Below are positions 20,155 to 28,021 of a stretch of 64,000 bases of DNA, in pieces. Source of the stretch: Deinococcus aquaticus (GTDB taxonomy: Bacteria; Deinococcota; Deinococci; Deinococcales; Deinococcaceae); NCBI RefSeq assembly GCF_028622095.1, contig NZ_CP115165.1, forward strand, positions 1,065,001 through 1,129,000, written 5' to 3'. Under the pieces are notes generated by a model. It ran no database searches, was not told the DNA's origin, and worked only from the letters and a program-made list of their open reading frames with translations. Position numbers and translations under genes: made by a program. Numbering within the stretch: the first letter of the stretch is position 1; every line of letters begins with the position of its first letter.

Positions 20155-21033
20155 ATGACCCTGGCCCCGACCGCACTGAGCGGCCCCTCCCCGATTCTGG
20201 ACCTTGCGGGCGTGACCCTGGAAGTCAACTCGCTGGAACGCGGCGTGCGTTTCTACGCGTAGGTGCTGGGCCTGCCGCTGCAACACCTGGACGAGGACCG
20301 CCGCGTCGCGCGGCTCGGCGTGAACGCCGCCCAGACCGTGACGCTGTGGCAGCCGGTCACGCGCCAGCCGAACGAGCCCTGGCTGGCGCCGCTGCGGGCG
20401 CGCGGAGCGGGGCACCTGGACCTCGCGTTCCAGGTGCGGCCCGAGGACCTGCCCCGCTGCCGGACCCTGCTGGACGCGCACGGCCTGCCCTGGCAGGAGA
20501 TCGACCTGGGCACCCCGGACGCCCCGGACCCCACCCTGTACTTCTTCGATCCGTTCGGGCACGGGCTGGAACTGCGGACCGTGAACCGCCACGATCCGCG
20601 CCAGCCGCTGTGCCCTGCGCCGGATCACCCCCTGACGCCTGACCCGCACGCCCTGCCGGTCCTGGGCCTGCGCGAGGCGGCCATCGCCTTCGGGGACTAC
20701 GCGGCCATGAAGGCCCGCCTGCCCCGCGCGTACGGCTTCGCGTTCGCCAAGGAGCAGGACGACCGGGACTTCGCGCAGTTCACGCTGGGCCCCTGGCCGG
20801 AACCCGACGGGAACGGCACCCCGCACCGCTGGCTGTACGCCTGGGACCCGCAGGTGGGTCTGGCCGACATGCTGGGCGGCGACCACGCCCTGCTGGAGTT
20901 CTACGCGGACGTGCCCGCCGTGGCCGCCCGTGTGCAGGCCGAGGGGCTGCCCTGCGTCACTGACGCCGGCCGCCTCGCTGTCCGCGACCCGGAAGGGCAC
21001 GTGTTCGTGTTCCGCCCCGCGCCGACTGACTAA
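20155..21033 (+). pseudogene. VOC-family (glyoxalase/extradiol-dioxygenase-like) protein interrupted by an in-frame amber codon
   Basis: The ATG at 20155 opens MTLAPTALSGPSPIL, then LAGVTLEVNSLERGVRFYA. At codon 36 (20260-20262) stands TAG, after which the same frame continues VLGLPLQHLDEDRR for 257 more residues to TAA at 21031. The context RFYx-VLGLPL is the conserved first helix of VOC modules, where Glu or Lys is usual, so TAG probably arose from GAG, CAG or AAG. Two VOC domains follow (DPFGHGLEL and DPEGHVFVF end the halves). Restart at GTG 20263 or suppression could give partial expression. The 3' end overlaps the converging gene by four nt. Confidence 0.8.
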
Positions 21034-21466
21034 ATGCGGGTCAGGCCGCTGCGGCGATCCATGTGCGCGGCGTACGCCGGATCGAAGCTGAGCAGCAGGA
21101 CGGCCATTACGCCGTGCTCGTCTGCACCAGCGTGAACCCTGCCGCCCGGAACACCGCGAGCAGGTGCGTCAGCAGCCGCAAGTACACCCCGCGTCCCTGA
21201 TGCTCCGGCAGCAGGCCCGTGTCGGCCATGTACACCGTCCGCCCGTCCAGCGCGTGCGCGTGGTGCCAGCCGACCAGCGCCGCGCCATGGTACACGCCCC
21301 AGTTCCACGAGTCGCCGGGCGGCGGGGCCGGACGCACCGGCGGGTCGAAGGCGTACAGCGAATTCCCGCCGAAGATCCGGTCCTCCAGCCGCGCACACGT
21401 CTCCCGGTAGTCATCCAGCGAGATCGGGCGGGCCGAGTACCCGCCGCCCAGGTCAAGGTCAGTCAC
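21030..21466 (-). pseudogene. GNAT N-acetyltransferase with a probable frameshift
   Basis: The frame starting GTG at 21466 encodes a GNAT N-terminus and core (SARPISLDDYRETC, then TGLLPEHQGRGVYLRLLTH, the acetyl-CoA Q/RxxGxG/A loop). It stops at 21107 after GFTLVQTSTA. The adjacent frame continues with GNAT-like C-terminal sequence, VMAVLLLSFDPAYAAHMD, to TAG at 21030, exactly against the convergent VOC stop. Joining the frames gives ~145 aa, the normal length. A small indel near 21105-21120 is the simplest explanation; a sequencing error is possible. It probably follows the zinc-ribbon gene in the same operon. Confidence 0.65.
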
Positions 21467-21488
21467 GCCGTCACTCTGGCACGCGCGG

Positions 21489-21872
21489 TCAGCGGACGTG
21501 GTTCATGTAGAAGTTGTAGACCTGAGCCTGCCACTCTGCGTTCCCCTGGAGGGTGAAATGGATGTCCTCCAGCGGCACCTCGCGGCCCTGGGCGTCCACG
21601 AAGCGTTCGCCGTCCAGCGGACGCAGGCCCAGCGTCTCCTCGATCAGGAACAGCAGGCGCGGCTCATCCAGCAGGTCGCGGAAACTCCCGAACGACACCT
21701 GCCGCCCGCTGCCCGGCGCGACGCTGCCCATGTACCGGGGCCGGGCCGCGCCGCAGACCGGGCAGGAGCCCAGCAGACCCAGCTGCTGCTGGTGCACCAG
21801 CCAGCGGTGTCCGCACGCCGGGCATTCCACGGTGCAGCTCGGCTGATCCTGCGGCAGGGGCTGGAAGGGCAT
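21489..21872 (-). CDS. Small zinc-ribbon protein, function unknown
   Basis: 127 aa. Two CxxC knuckles (VECPACGHRW and GSCPVCGAAR, residues ~14-45) form a likely zinc ribbon. The rest (FRDLLDEPRLLFLIEETLGL, EVPLEDIHFTLQGNAEWQAQ) is unrecognised. It starts three nt after the aguA stop, so it is co-transcribed with agmatine deiminase; a functional link is not established. Confidence 0.75.
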   Translation of the reverse strand: MPFQPLPQDQPSCTVECPACGHRWLVHQQQLGLLGSCPVCGAARPRYMGSVAPGSGRQVSFGSFRDLLDEPRLLFLIEETLGLRPLDGERFVDAQGREVPLEDIHFTLQGNAEWQAQVYNFYMNHVR

Positions 21873-21875
21873 GGG

Positions 21876-22958
<1,083 letters not shown>

Positions 22959-22965
22959 GCCCGCC

Positions 22966-22971
22966 ATTAAA
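22966..22971 (-). promoter_or_regulatory. Leaderless-type -10 box (TTTAAT) for aguA
   Basis: TTTAAT, seven nt, ATG at 22958. Confidence 0.5.
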
Positions 22972-23055
22972 ACAGACCCCGGTGCGCGGATTGTCTGATG
23001 AGGCGGCATGGGCGCGGGCCGGGGGAGGAAGTGTCGCCTTCCGCCAGCCGCCTCC

Positions 23056-23775
23056 TTACGCCAGCTGCGCCTGCGCGTACCGGGTGGCGAGGTCCGGGCG
23101 GCCCGCCTTGATCAGCGCCTTATCCCGGATGCGGCATGAGTCGCACACCCCACACGGCTCCTCGCCCCCCTGATAGCAACTCCAGGTCACGTCAATGGGT
23201 ACGCCCACCGCCAGCGCCTCCCGCACGATGTCCGCCTTCGTCTCCGCCTTCGTCTCCGCCTTCGTCATTTCCGCCAGGGGCGCCGTCAGCACCGCTCCGC
23301 GTCCCTCCAGGCCCGCCTTCGTCGCCAGATCCGCCAGCGTCTGATACGCCGCCAGATACTCCGGCCGGCAGTCCGGGTACCCGCTGTAATCCACCGCGTT
23401 GATGCCCAGGAACACCCGCTCGGCATCGATCGCCTCGGCCAGACTCAGGCCCACCGCGATAAACACCGTGTTGCGCCCCGGCACGTACGTCGGCGGAATC
23501 ACGCCGTCCTCCGTCCCGTCCGTCGGCACCACCATGGATTCATCCGTCAGTGCACTCCCCCCGAACGACCCGATATTGATGTCGATCACCCGGTGCTCCG
23601 CCCCGAAATGCGCCGCGACCGTCGCCGCCCGCTCCAGCTCCACCGTATGCCGCTGCCCGTACCGGAACGACAACGCCGTACACGCGTACCCGTCCCGCAC
23701 CGCCATGCCCAGCACCGTGCTCGAATCCAGCCCGCCCGACAGCAGCACCACCGCGCGCTTCTTGCCTTCAGCCAT
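23056..23775 (-). CDS. queC: 7-cyano-7-deazaguanine (preQ0) synthase
   Basis: 239 aa. It converts CDG to preQ0 with ATP and ammonia in queuosine synthesis. The PP-loop is [16 protein letters not shown] (residues ~9-24). The zinc cysteines are in [15 protein letters not shown] near the C-terminus. The segment [15 protein letters not shown] contains an extra in-frame repeat of a 12-bp unit compared with the usual TKxxIV. GGAGG lies seven nt before the ATG at 23775. It is the last gene of queF-queD-queE-queC; 61 nt containing a REP-like sequence separate it from queE. Confidence 0.94.
   Translation of the reverse strand: MAEGKKRAVVLLSGGLDSSTVLGMAVRDGYACTALSFRYGQRHTVELERAATVAAHFGAEHRVIDINIGSFGGSALTDESMVVPTDGTEDGVIPPTYVPGRNTVFIAVGLSLAEAIDAERVFLGINAVDYSGYPDCRPEYLAAYQTLADLATKAGLEGRGAVLTAPLAEMTKAETKAETKADIVREALAVGVPIDVTWSCYQGGEEPCGVCDSCRIRDKALIKAGRPDLATRYAQAQLA
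23225..23270 (-). repeat. 12-bp tandem duplication inside queC
   Basis: Successive copies of GTCTCCGCCTTC on the plus strand encode repeated E-T-K-A. The repeat is in frame and lengthens a conserved loop by about eight residues. Slippage is the likely origin. Confidence 0.75.
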
Positions 23776-23787
23776 ACTCATTCCTCC

Positions 23788-23832
23788 GAAAGACCCCTCA
23801 CCCAACCCTCTCCCCAGGGAAGAGGGCTCTAG
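23788..23832. repeat. REP-like intergenic element (CCCTCACCCAACCCTCTCCC type)
   Basis: The sequence CCCCTCACCCAACCCTCTCC, followed by AGGGAAGAGGG, belongs to a short pyrimidine-rich intergenic repeat type seen in many genomes, with a small AGAGGG/CCCTCT inverted repeat. It sits between queE and queC. Confidence 0.55.
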
Positions 23833-23836
23833 AAGC

Positions 23837-24529
23837 TCAATACCCCAGGGCCGTGTTGCCGCCGAGGGGGATGAGGCGTTTGTCGCTGTGCGCGTCGAGG
23901 TCGTCGGCGCGGTACAGCTTGTGCATCTGGTACCCGGCCCGCAGGCGCGGATTCTCCTTGACCGCCTGCGTGATGCCGTTCAGCACAGTCAGATTCCGCT
24001 CGCGAGCTTTACTCCACTCGGGGTGCAGCCAGATCACCGCCCCGTCCGGCAGGCCGGTCAGGGTGTCCAGTCCAGCCTGAATGTCACTCAGGTCGTGAAC
24101 GATGATCTTCACCTCGTCCGCGAGTGCCACGACCTCCGGCAGTGGGAGTTGCCCGAACGGTTTGGGCGACAGCGTCACCCAGTCCAGTTCACCCCGCAGC
24201 GGTGCGATCCCGCTCGTCTCGATGTGCACCCGGCGGCCCAGCGCGTGCAGCGCGTCCGTCAGGGGGTTCAGGTCGAACAGGATCGGTTCGCCCCCCGTGA
24301 CCACCACCACCGCGCCCTCTGGACTCTCGGCCCGCACCACGTCCGCCAGTTCCCCGGCGCTCATCAGGGTCACGCCGTCCGGGCGGTAATCGCGGTGCCA
24401 CGTGCCGGCACTGTCGCACCACGGGCAGGACTGCGGGCAGCCGTACAGGCGGATGAAGTACGCCGCGCGGCCCAGGTGCACGCCCTCGCCCTGCCACGTG
24501 TAGAAGCGCTCGTACACCGGGTATTTCAC
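23837..24529 (-). CDS. queE: 7-carboxy-7-deazaguanine synthase (radical SAM)
   Basis: 230 aa radical-SAM enzyme that converts carboxytetrahydropterin to CDG, the ring-contraction step of 7-deazapurine synthesis. It starts [20 protein letters not shown], the QueE signature. The iron-sulfur cysteines are in [28 protein letters not shown] is the SAM-binding glycine motif. The start lies four nt beyond the queD stop. Confidence 0.94.
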   Translation of the reverse strand: MKYPVYERFYTWQGEGVHLGRAAYFIRLYGCPQSCPWCDSAGTWHRDYRPDGVTLMSAGELADVVRAESPEGAVVVVTGGEPILFDLNPLTDALHALGRRVHIETSGIAPLRGELDWVTLSPKPFGQLPLPEVVALADEVKIIVHDLSDIQAGLDTLTGLPDGAVIWLHPEWSKARERNLTVLNGITQAVKENPRLRAGYQMHKLYRADDLDAHSDKRLIPLGGNTALGY

Positions 24530-24533
24530 GGCC

Positions 24534-24944
24534 TCACTCCCAGTACTCGCAGGAACTGTCGGGCGTTTCCCACAGAGTCACGTGCAGGCGCAGGTCCGCG
24601 CCGTCGTCACCTTCGGGCAGGTCGGCACGCACGCGCTTCATGGTGTGGCGGTGAATGTACGCGGCGACGACCTCGGCGGTCGTGTCGTCCCCCAGTTCCG
24701 GGATGTCGTTCAGGTATGTGTGATCCAGGCCGCCGGCATCGATGTCCTTCTTGGCCCACTTGAGGGTCTTGAAGTCCGCGACCATGATGGCGCGCTTCAC
24801 GTGCGCGCTGGGGCGGAGTTTGTCACTGCTGAGTTCCATCCGCACGCGGTAGGTGTGCCCGTGCAACCTCCCGCACGGTCCGTCGTATTCGGTGATCACG
24901 TGCGCCGAATCGAACGTGAACTCCGAACTCAGTTTCCACGGCAT
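24534..24944 (-). CDS. queD: 6-carboxytetrahydropterin synthase
   Basis: 136 aa PTPS-fold enzyme that converts dihydroneopterin triphosphate to 6-carboxytetrahydropterin. Zinc-binding histidines are in FDSAHVI and RLHGHTYRV, and the catalytic Cys is in YDGPCGRLHG. DDTTAEVVAAYIH and LWETPDSSCEY complete the family pattern. It sits between queF and queE with gaps of four nt on each side. Confidence 0.93.
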   Translation of the reverse strand: MPWKLSSEFTFDSAHVITEYDGPCGRLHGHTYRVRMELSSDKLRPSAHVKRAIMVADFKTLKWAKKDIDAGGLDHTYLNDIPELGDDTTAEVVAAYIHRHTMKRVRADLPEGDDGADLRLHVTLWETPDSSCEYWE

Positions 24945-24948
24945 CCGC

Positions 24949-25431
24949 TTACGCCCCCTGGTGATCGGGTGCCACGTACCGCACGGTGCAGATCGTGTTC
25001 AGGCCCCCACGCATGCCGTAATCACAGCGGATCTCCAGGCTCAGCGGGTTCAGCAGCGCCACCAGATCCGCCAGCACCCGCCGCGTCGCGTGCTCGTGGT
25101 AGATCCCCACGAAGCGGTAGCTGGTCAGGTAGTACTTCAGGCTCTTCAGCTCCACGCACGCCTCACGCGGCAGGTACCGGATCTCCAACCGCCCGAAATC
25201 CGGCAGGCCACTCCAGGGGCACACCGGGCTGAACTCGTCCGTCACGATCTCAATCTGCATCGGCTCGCCCGGATACCGCACCGGGTCGTCCACGCGCACG
25301 TGCTCGAAGGTGCCCAGCACCGCCGTATCGATGGCGTCCAGGCCCTGCACGTCGTAACGGCGGTCAAACCCGGGATTCTGGGGGCCGCAATCGGCCCCGG
25401 CGGTGGCCGGCGTGTTCACAGTGTTCGTCAT
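24949..25431 (-). CDS. queF: NADPH-dependent 7-cyano-7-deazaguanine reductase
   Basis: 160 aa, short (YkvM-type) QueF that reduces preQ0 to preQ1. The nucleophilic Cys lies in SPVCPWSGLPDFG, and VELKSLKYYLTSYRFVGIYHEHA is the QueF signature region (split here as VELKSLKYYL / TSYRFVGIYHEH). The start at 25431 is set by GGGAGAG. It is the first gene of the queuosine operon. GTP cyclohydrolase and tgt/queA are not in the window. Confidence 0.94.
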   Translation of the reverse strand: MTNTVNTPATAGADCGPQNPGFDRRYDVQGLDAIDTAVLGTFEHVRVDDPVRYPGEPMQIEIVTDEFSPVCPWSGLPDFGRLEIRYLPREACVELKSLKYYLTSYRFVGIYHEHATRRVLADLVALLNPLSLEIRCDYGMRGGLNTICTVRYVAPDHQGA

Positions 25432-25473
25432 GTTCTCTCCCTGACGGTCCCGCCGCTTGATACGGACAGGCCG

Positions 25474-25527
25474 GGACGACAGCACAGGTCGTCCAGTGGT
25501 GGGGGAGCCCGCACAGAAGACGGGCTC
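25474..25527 (-). promoter_or_regulatory. Two tandem hairpins in the queF leader
   Basis: Leader hairpins GAGCCCG/CGGGCTC (25505-25527, at the predicted 5' end of the transcript) and GGACGAC/GTCGTCC (25474-25494). They may modulate the que operon. The preQ1-I riboswitch consensus is not seen. Confidence 0.45.
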
Positions 25528-25534
25528 GCCGGGC

Positions 25535-25564
25535 ATTATCCACCACGCCGGGAATAACAGTCAG
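25535..25564 (-). promoter_or_regulatory. Candidate promoter of the queuosine operon
   Basis: -35 CTGACT (25559-25564), 18-bp spacer, -10 GATAAT (25535-25540). It predicts a ~95-nt structured leader before queF. Confidence 0.5.
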
Positions 25565-25606
25565 GGACGAGCAAACACATGACTCCCCGCGACAGAAGAG
25601 GAACGC

Positions 25607-26038
25607 TCAGTCCGCCGCGTCTGCCAGCTCGGCCGCGCGGCGCAGGATGCCCAGCAGCAGCCCGGACTCCCAGAACCCCAGCCGCGAACCGTCGTTGAAG
25701 CGCTCCTGCCGGGCGAAGACCGTCAGCAGCCGCGCCAGTTGCGGCGCACTGGCCTGTGCCAGCGCGGCCGGGTCGTCCCTCAGTGACCGTGCCTCATCGC
25801 CCTGAATCCATTCCGGCCACTGGAACCCATCGTCTCCATGCACCCACTGGACCTCGTCCAGGGTGCGCAGCAGGCGACCTACCTGCGGGTCGTACGCGTA
25901 CCCCCGCATCTGAATCCCGCCGTCCGGCCGCACCACGGCGGGCGGCTGACCGTCCGTGAACCGGAACGCCGGGTCACTCATGACCGGCAGGAACGCCGCG
26001 ACGGCGCGCAGGGCTTCCGGGGTGTACTGGGGTGTCAT
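25607..26038 (-). CDS. DUF6508 family protein
   Basis: 143 aa, resembling DUF6508 proteins: VAAFLPVMSDPAFRF near the start, FQWPEWIQGDEARSL in the middle and LLTVFARQERFNDGSRLGF before a C-terminal helix. Function unknown. The start at 26038 has AGGAA just upstream and gives the family N-terminus. It lies upstream of the queuosine operon on the same strand. Confidence 0.75.
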   Translation of the reverse strand: MTPQYTPEALRAVAAFLPVMSDPAFRFTDGQPPAVVRPDGGIQMRGYAYDPQVGRLLRTLDEVQWVHGDDGFQWPEWIQGDEARSLRDDPAALAQASAPQLARLLTVFARQERFNDGSRLGFWESGLLLGILRRAAELADAAD

Positions 26039-26096
26039 GGTTCCTGCATCGTACAGAGGGTCGGGCCGGGGCGTACGTGCAAGTGCGGCACAACGA

Positions 26097-26125
26097 AAAA
26101 CCCCCACCGCTGGGGTGGGGGTTTT
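26097..26125 (-). terminator. Intrinsic terminator of the tRNA operon
   Basis: A 12-bp perfect stem, AAAACCCCCACC paired with GGTGGGGGTTTT, with a 5-nt loop and a T-rich tail on the minus strand. It lies directly downstream of tRNA-Phe. Confidence 0.9.
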
Positions 26126-26130
26126 CTTGG

Positions 26131-26206
<76 letters not shown>

Positions 26207-26209
26207 TTC

Positions 26210-26287
<78 letters not shown>

Positions 26288-26409
26288 ATGGTGGAAGTTA
26301 CTGCTGGTACGCTGCTGTAAAAGCAGCGGGGTTAAGGATAGCGGTGGCAGTTACGGTTGTCAACCGGGTGCGGGCCGGGCCGCCGAGGTGCGTCGGGACT
26401 GGGTGCGGG

Positions 26410-27171
26410 TCAGAAGGGGACGGCGCGGACGCTGATCAGCGGGTCGGGCTGTTCGGGGTTCAGCATGAGTTCCAAGTACTCGCGGCCGTGCAGGGCGTCG
26501 ATCATGGCGAGGTGGTGTGTTTCGTCGAGCAGGATGCCGTCTTCGATCTGGGTGTGGCCGTACACGCCGAAGCTCAGGCCGGCCATCTGCACGTACTCGG
26601 GTGTTTCGCGGAACCAGCGTTTGGGGCTGCGGTCGGCGTAGAACAGGTCGTCGTAGTGCGTGTGGGCGGGGAGGGGGGACACGTGCGCGAACTGCACGGT
26701 GCCGACCCTGAGTTCGCGGGGGAAGGTCTGCATCCAGTGTTTCAGGTGGTCGGGCAGGTGGATGCCGCCGTGGTCCGGGTCGAATTCGGCGTGGACGAGG
26801 CCGCCGCTGGTGCCGAGCATGAAGCTGGTGTTCAGGACGGCGTCGTCGTGGTTGCCCAGGATGATGTGAATGGCGTGCGGCGCGGCGTTCTGGTACTCGC
26901 GCAGGCGGTCGAGGTGCTTGACCTGTTCGCGCGCGGCGAGGAACAGGTGGTCGGGGTCCCTGTGGTCGAAGCGGGGCAGGCCGGTCAGGCGGCTGTACTC
27001 GCGGTCGTTCTTGGGGTGCACGAGGTCGCCGATCAGGACGACCTGATACAGTCCGGCCTGCACGGGCGGGGTGGGCTGGCCGTTCGCGTCGGCGCAGCTG
27101 GCGGCGCGCAGGGCGGCCCAGAGGGTGTCGAAGTCAGCGTGCACGTCACCGAAAGCCAGGAACTTCCGCAT
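26410..27171 (-). CDS. Metallophosphoesterase
   Basis: 253 aa calcineurin-like phosphoesterase with all five metal-binding motifs: FGDVHADFD, IGDLVHPKND, ILGNHDDAV, QFAHVSPLP and GVYGHTQIEDG. Its substrate (protein phosphate, nucleotide or cyclic nucleotide) cannot be inferred. It is cytosolic with no signal peptide. A TACACT box is eight nt upstream of the ATG. Confidence 0.88.
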   Translation of the reverse strand: MRKFLAFGDVHADFDTLWAALRAASCADANGQPTPPVQAGLYQVVLIGDLVHPKNDREYSRLTGLPRFDHRDPDHLFLAAREQVKHLDRLREYQNAAPHAIHIILGNHDDAVLNTSFMLGTSGGLVHAEFDPDHGGIHLPDHLKHWMQTFPRELRVGTVQFAHVSPLPAHTHYDDLFYADRSPKRWFRETPEYVQMAGLSFGVYGHTQIEDGILLDETHHLAMIDALHGREYLELMLNPEQPDPLISVRAVPF

Positions 27172-27179
27172 CGGTTGTC

Positions 27180-27185
27180 AGTGTA
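27180..27185 (-). promoter_or_regulatory. -10 box (TACACT) for the metallophosphoesterase
   Basis: TACACT, eight nt, ATG at 27171. Confidence 0.45.
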
Positions 27186-27274
27186 CGGGATGCCGGCCGG
27201 CCTTCCCCCAATAGGGGCTGGCCGGGCCGTTACGCGTCCCTTGAGGGTCCGGCGTGAGCCGGCGCGCCGGGCTT

Positions 27275-27289
27275 CATACGGACTCCGTT
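27275..27289. repeat. Fragment of the dispersed repeat (terminal motif only)
   Basis: ATACGGACTCCG at 27276-27287, identical to the end motif of the full-length repeats, directly after the stop of the gene at 27290. It is a relic or half element. Confidence 0.55.
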
Positions 27290-27889
27290 TCAGCCTTTGA
27301 GGATGGAGTGCAGTTCCTTGTAGATGGCGCGGCTTTCTTCCAGCGTTTCGCCGTAGCCGCGCATGAGGATGCGGGCAGCCTCGCCGCCGCGCCCGGCGAC
27401 TTTCAGTTGCTCGAGGAGGTCCTCGATGTGCCGCCGCGCTTTTTCCATCTGCGGGTCGCGGGGCGGCGCGGGGGGCAGGGGGCGTTCGGGCAGGTCGGCG
27501 GGGGCGGGCGTGTCGGTTTCCAGTTCGGTGGTGTTCGCGCCGTCTTCCGGGTCGTACTCGACCCAGACGGGGTCGCTGGTGGGGCGCACGCCGTAGCTGC
27601 GGGCCATCTCGGCCAGCGCGGCCAGTTTCGCGTCCGGCAGGGTGTGCGCGGTCGCCAGTCCCTCGCGGGCGGTGCCGTGCACGGTCAGGCGGGCGCGCAC
27701 GACGGGCGGCGTGACGCTGTCGCACGCCCAGGTGAGACTCCAGGCGGGGTCGATCTGGTCGAGGTGCGGGGCGAGCACGTCGAGGTCCGGGGCGAGGGTC
27801 ACGCGGGCCTGATCGTCCCGGACGGTCAGGGTGGCCCAGGCGGTCATGCTGGCGCGCAGGGCGTCGCGCACGCGGTGAGGTTCAGCCAT
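27290..27889 (-). CDS. Hypothetical protein, possibly distantly Rad52/DdrA-like
   Basis: 199 aa. Residues ~1-115 look like one domain: EPHRVRDALRASMTAWATL, then VVRARLTVHGTAREGLATAH and AKLAALAEMARSYGVRP. These echo the 'L-x-V-x-G-x-R-x-x-G ... A-L-K-R-A-A-x-x-F-G-I' pattern of Rad52-type single-strand annealing proteins such as Deinococcus DdrA. A Pro-rich linker (residues ~125-145) leads to a helical C-terminus (ARRHIEDLLEQLKVAGRGGE). The resemblance is weak and by eye only. Start at 27889 is supported by a TACACT box seven nt upstream. Confidence 0.6.
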   Translation of the reverse strand: MAEPHRVRDALRASMTAWATLTVRDDQARVTLAPDLDVLAPHLDQIDPAWSLTWACDSVTPPVVRARLTVHGTAREGLATAHTLPDAKLAALAEMARSYGVRPTSDPVWVEYDPEDGANTTELETDTPAPADLPERPLPPAPPRDPQMEKARRHIEDLLEQLKVAGRGGEAARILMRGYGETLEESRAIYKELHSILKG

Positions 27890-27896
27890 GCCCTGG

Positions 27897-27902
27897 AGTG
27901 TA
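27897..27902 (-). promoter_or_regulatory. Leaderless-type -10 box (TACACT) for the gene at 27889
   Basis: TACACT, seven nt, ATG at 27889. Confidence 0.5.
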
Positions 27903-27968
27903 CCGGGTTGCCCGCGCCGCAACTGTCTTCCGTGAAGGCACGCCCCCCGCCCGCAGGGAACGCCCCCG

Positions 27969-28006
27969 CCTTCCCGCCGCGTGGGCGTGGGGAGGTCGGG
28001 GGCGCA
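27969..28006 (-). terminator. Possible terminator hairpin after the penicillin acylase gene
   Basis: GCCCCCG and CGGGGGC arms enclose further complementary C/G runs. No clear U tract follows. Confidence 0.35.
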
Positions 28007-28021
28007 GGGGGGACGGGAACT

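Noticed and set aside
20263..21033. The VOC gene as an intact 256-residue protein starting at GTG 20263
   Set aside because: This removes the first strand and helix of the first VOC module, which are encoded in frame just upstream of the TAG together with a promoter and ATG.
25432..25534. preQ1-I riboswitch in the queF leader
   Set aside because: The required A-rich tail and small C-rich loop are not seen. Only two generic hairpins are present, so it is reported merely as a structured leader.
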